From Vombatus ursinus (taxonomy: Eukaryota > Chordata > Mammalia > Diprotodontia > Vombatidae): DNA of 64,000 bases. Where the stretch lies: the NCBI RefSeq assembly GCF_900497805.2, contig NW_020954610.1, positions 17,144,535-17,208,534 of the forward strand. Direction: 5' to 3'. Positions 63,090-64,000 of the stretch are shown here, one piece after another. A program made the position numbers and the translations under genes. A model generated the notes under the pieces. It searched no databases. It worked only from the letters and a program-made list of their open reading frames with translations, and was not told where the DNA came from. Numbering within the stretch: the stretch's first letter is position 1; each line of letters starts with the position of its first letter.

Positions 63090-64000
63090 CTTCTGTGTGT
63101 CCATTTCAAAGTATCTACTTAGTCTTGACTCTCTGATCAGGAATATTTAGAAGTTCTCTATTTCACTAAAGATCCATTTTTCCCCTATAGGATTATACTC
63201 AGTTTTTCTGAATAGGTTGTTTTTGTTTATGATCCTATATATTTTGCCTTTTGATGTATTCTATACCAAGCTCTCCTTTTTTATAGTGGCAGGTACCAAA
63301 TCTCGTATGATCTGACTGGAGCTCCTTGGTACCTGAACACTTCTATTTCGACTGTTGGTAGTATCTACAATTTGACTACAATGTTCCTGGGAATTTTCAT
63401 TTTGAGCTTCTTTCATGACACGACCAATGGATTCTTTTTATTTTTACTTTTCATCTGGTTCTAAGAGATCTTAGCAGTTTTAATTTATGACTTCTTGAAA
63501 TATAGTATAGGAGAATTTTTTTTAAAGCGGAGGAGTTGATGTTCAGGTACTCTGATGATTCTTAGATTATCTCTCCTTGACCTGTTTTCCAGGTTAGTTG
63601 TTGGTTTTTTTTTTTAATAATACATACTTTTTATTTTCTTCTAGGTTTTTCTAATATTTTGATTTTGCTTTAAATACTTTCAGTTGTCTCACTGAGTCAT
63701 TATTTTCTGTTTGGATTATTTTAGCTTTCCGGAAGTTCAATTCTTGAGTAAGGTTTATTATATCTGTCCTAAGATGTTAATTCTCCTTGCTGGTTTTCTT
63801 CCCTAGCTCTTCCATTTTGTATCTCATTTTGTCTCTCCCAGGAACTCTTGTAGCCCATGTCTCTAGGACATTATTTTCCCCAGGCTCTGCTTGAACTTGT
63901 GAAGGAGTTACTTTCTTCCTCTGGGTTTACTTTTTGTGCTACTCTTAGTCCAAGGTATCTCTTCACTGTGTTTCCATTTTCTTCCATTAATTCATATCTA
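63090..64000 (-). mobile_element. L1 ORF1 region, antisense, running off the window
   Basis: The minus strand gives pieces of L1 ORF1p: 'IPRNIVVKL' (as in '..RHIIVKF..') near 63390, 'EKLSIIL' (as in 'PAKLSI.') near 63200, and 'DNLRIIRVPE' (as in '..NNLRIIGLPE..') near 63560. The remaining upstream sequence fits the coiled-coil part. Frames are broken. Confidence 0.7.

Overview
This window looks like non-coding DNA from a marsupial nuclear genome. Almost every stretch of it carries interspersed repeats. The dominant short repeat is a tRNA/CORE-type SINE whose sense strand starts near 'gcagctaggtggcacagtgg' and contains the CORE block 'gtgtgaccctgggcaagtca'. It occurs as a short form and as a longer form with a Bov-B/RTE-like tail ('agttggacacaactga'). 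Together with long L2 copies, MIR/THER-type SINEs, CR1/L3 remnants and L1 copies of marsupial type, this points to a marsupial. The SINE subfamily resembles what I know from Australian marsupials more than the opossum SINE1 type, but that is an inference from memory and not a database result.

I find no convincing complete protein-coding gene. The predicted reading frames are short (the longest is 186 codons), and most lie in repeats or low-complexity sequence. Two short unique patches look like exons of unidentified host genes. One, on the minus strand at 59448-59541, encodes a transmembrane segment between a strong splice acceptor and a plausible donor. The other, on the plus strand at 25312-25448, is an acidic 45-codon patch behind a strong acceptor. 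The window is best read as intergenic and/or intronic sequence.

Layout. 0-8.5 kb: SINEs, MIRs, a hAT MITE nested in a SINE, an exact 100-bp inverted repeat and an LTR-like insertion. 8.5-12.5 kb: a run of L2 copies on the plus strand, broken by a solo-LTR-like element and by SINEs, with a 7SL RNA retropseudogene fragment. 13.5-15.5 kb: an old non-LTR reverse-transcriptase remnant that does not look like L1, L2, CR1 or RTE. 18-23.2 kb: L1 remnants, an L2 endonuclease/RT region split by a hAT transposon, and convergent L1 3' ends forming an inverted repeat. 23.6-29.7 kb: three or more copies of an unnamed ~450-675 bp repeat, L2, and the acidic exon-like patch. 30-47 kb: mixed MIR, SINE, L2, CR1/L3 and unique sequence, with a local direct duplication at 34.4-35.5 kb. 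47.3-52.1 kb: a degraded but nearly full-span L1 (ORF1 C-terminus through ORF2) carrying a SINE and an inverted L1 3' end. 52.5-55.4 kb: a 400-bp inverted duplication. 59-64 kb: the transmembrane exon candidate, an RTE remnant, an L2, a CR1/L3 remnant, a 309-bp Tigger-like MITE and an antisense L1 ORF1 running off the end.

The sequence offers no operon-like or system-like gene set. What is notable is structural: nested insertions with readable target-site duplications, which allow relative dating, and several local inverted or direct duplications. Family names rest on recognised consensus fragments, and boundaries are approximate unless a target-site duplication is quoted.
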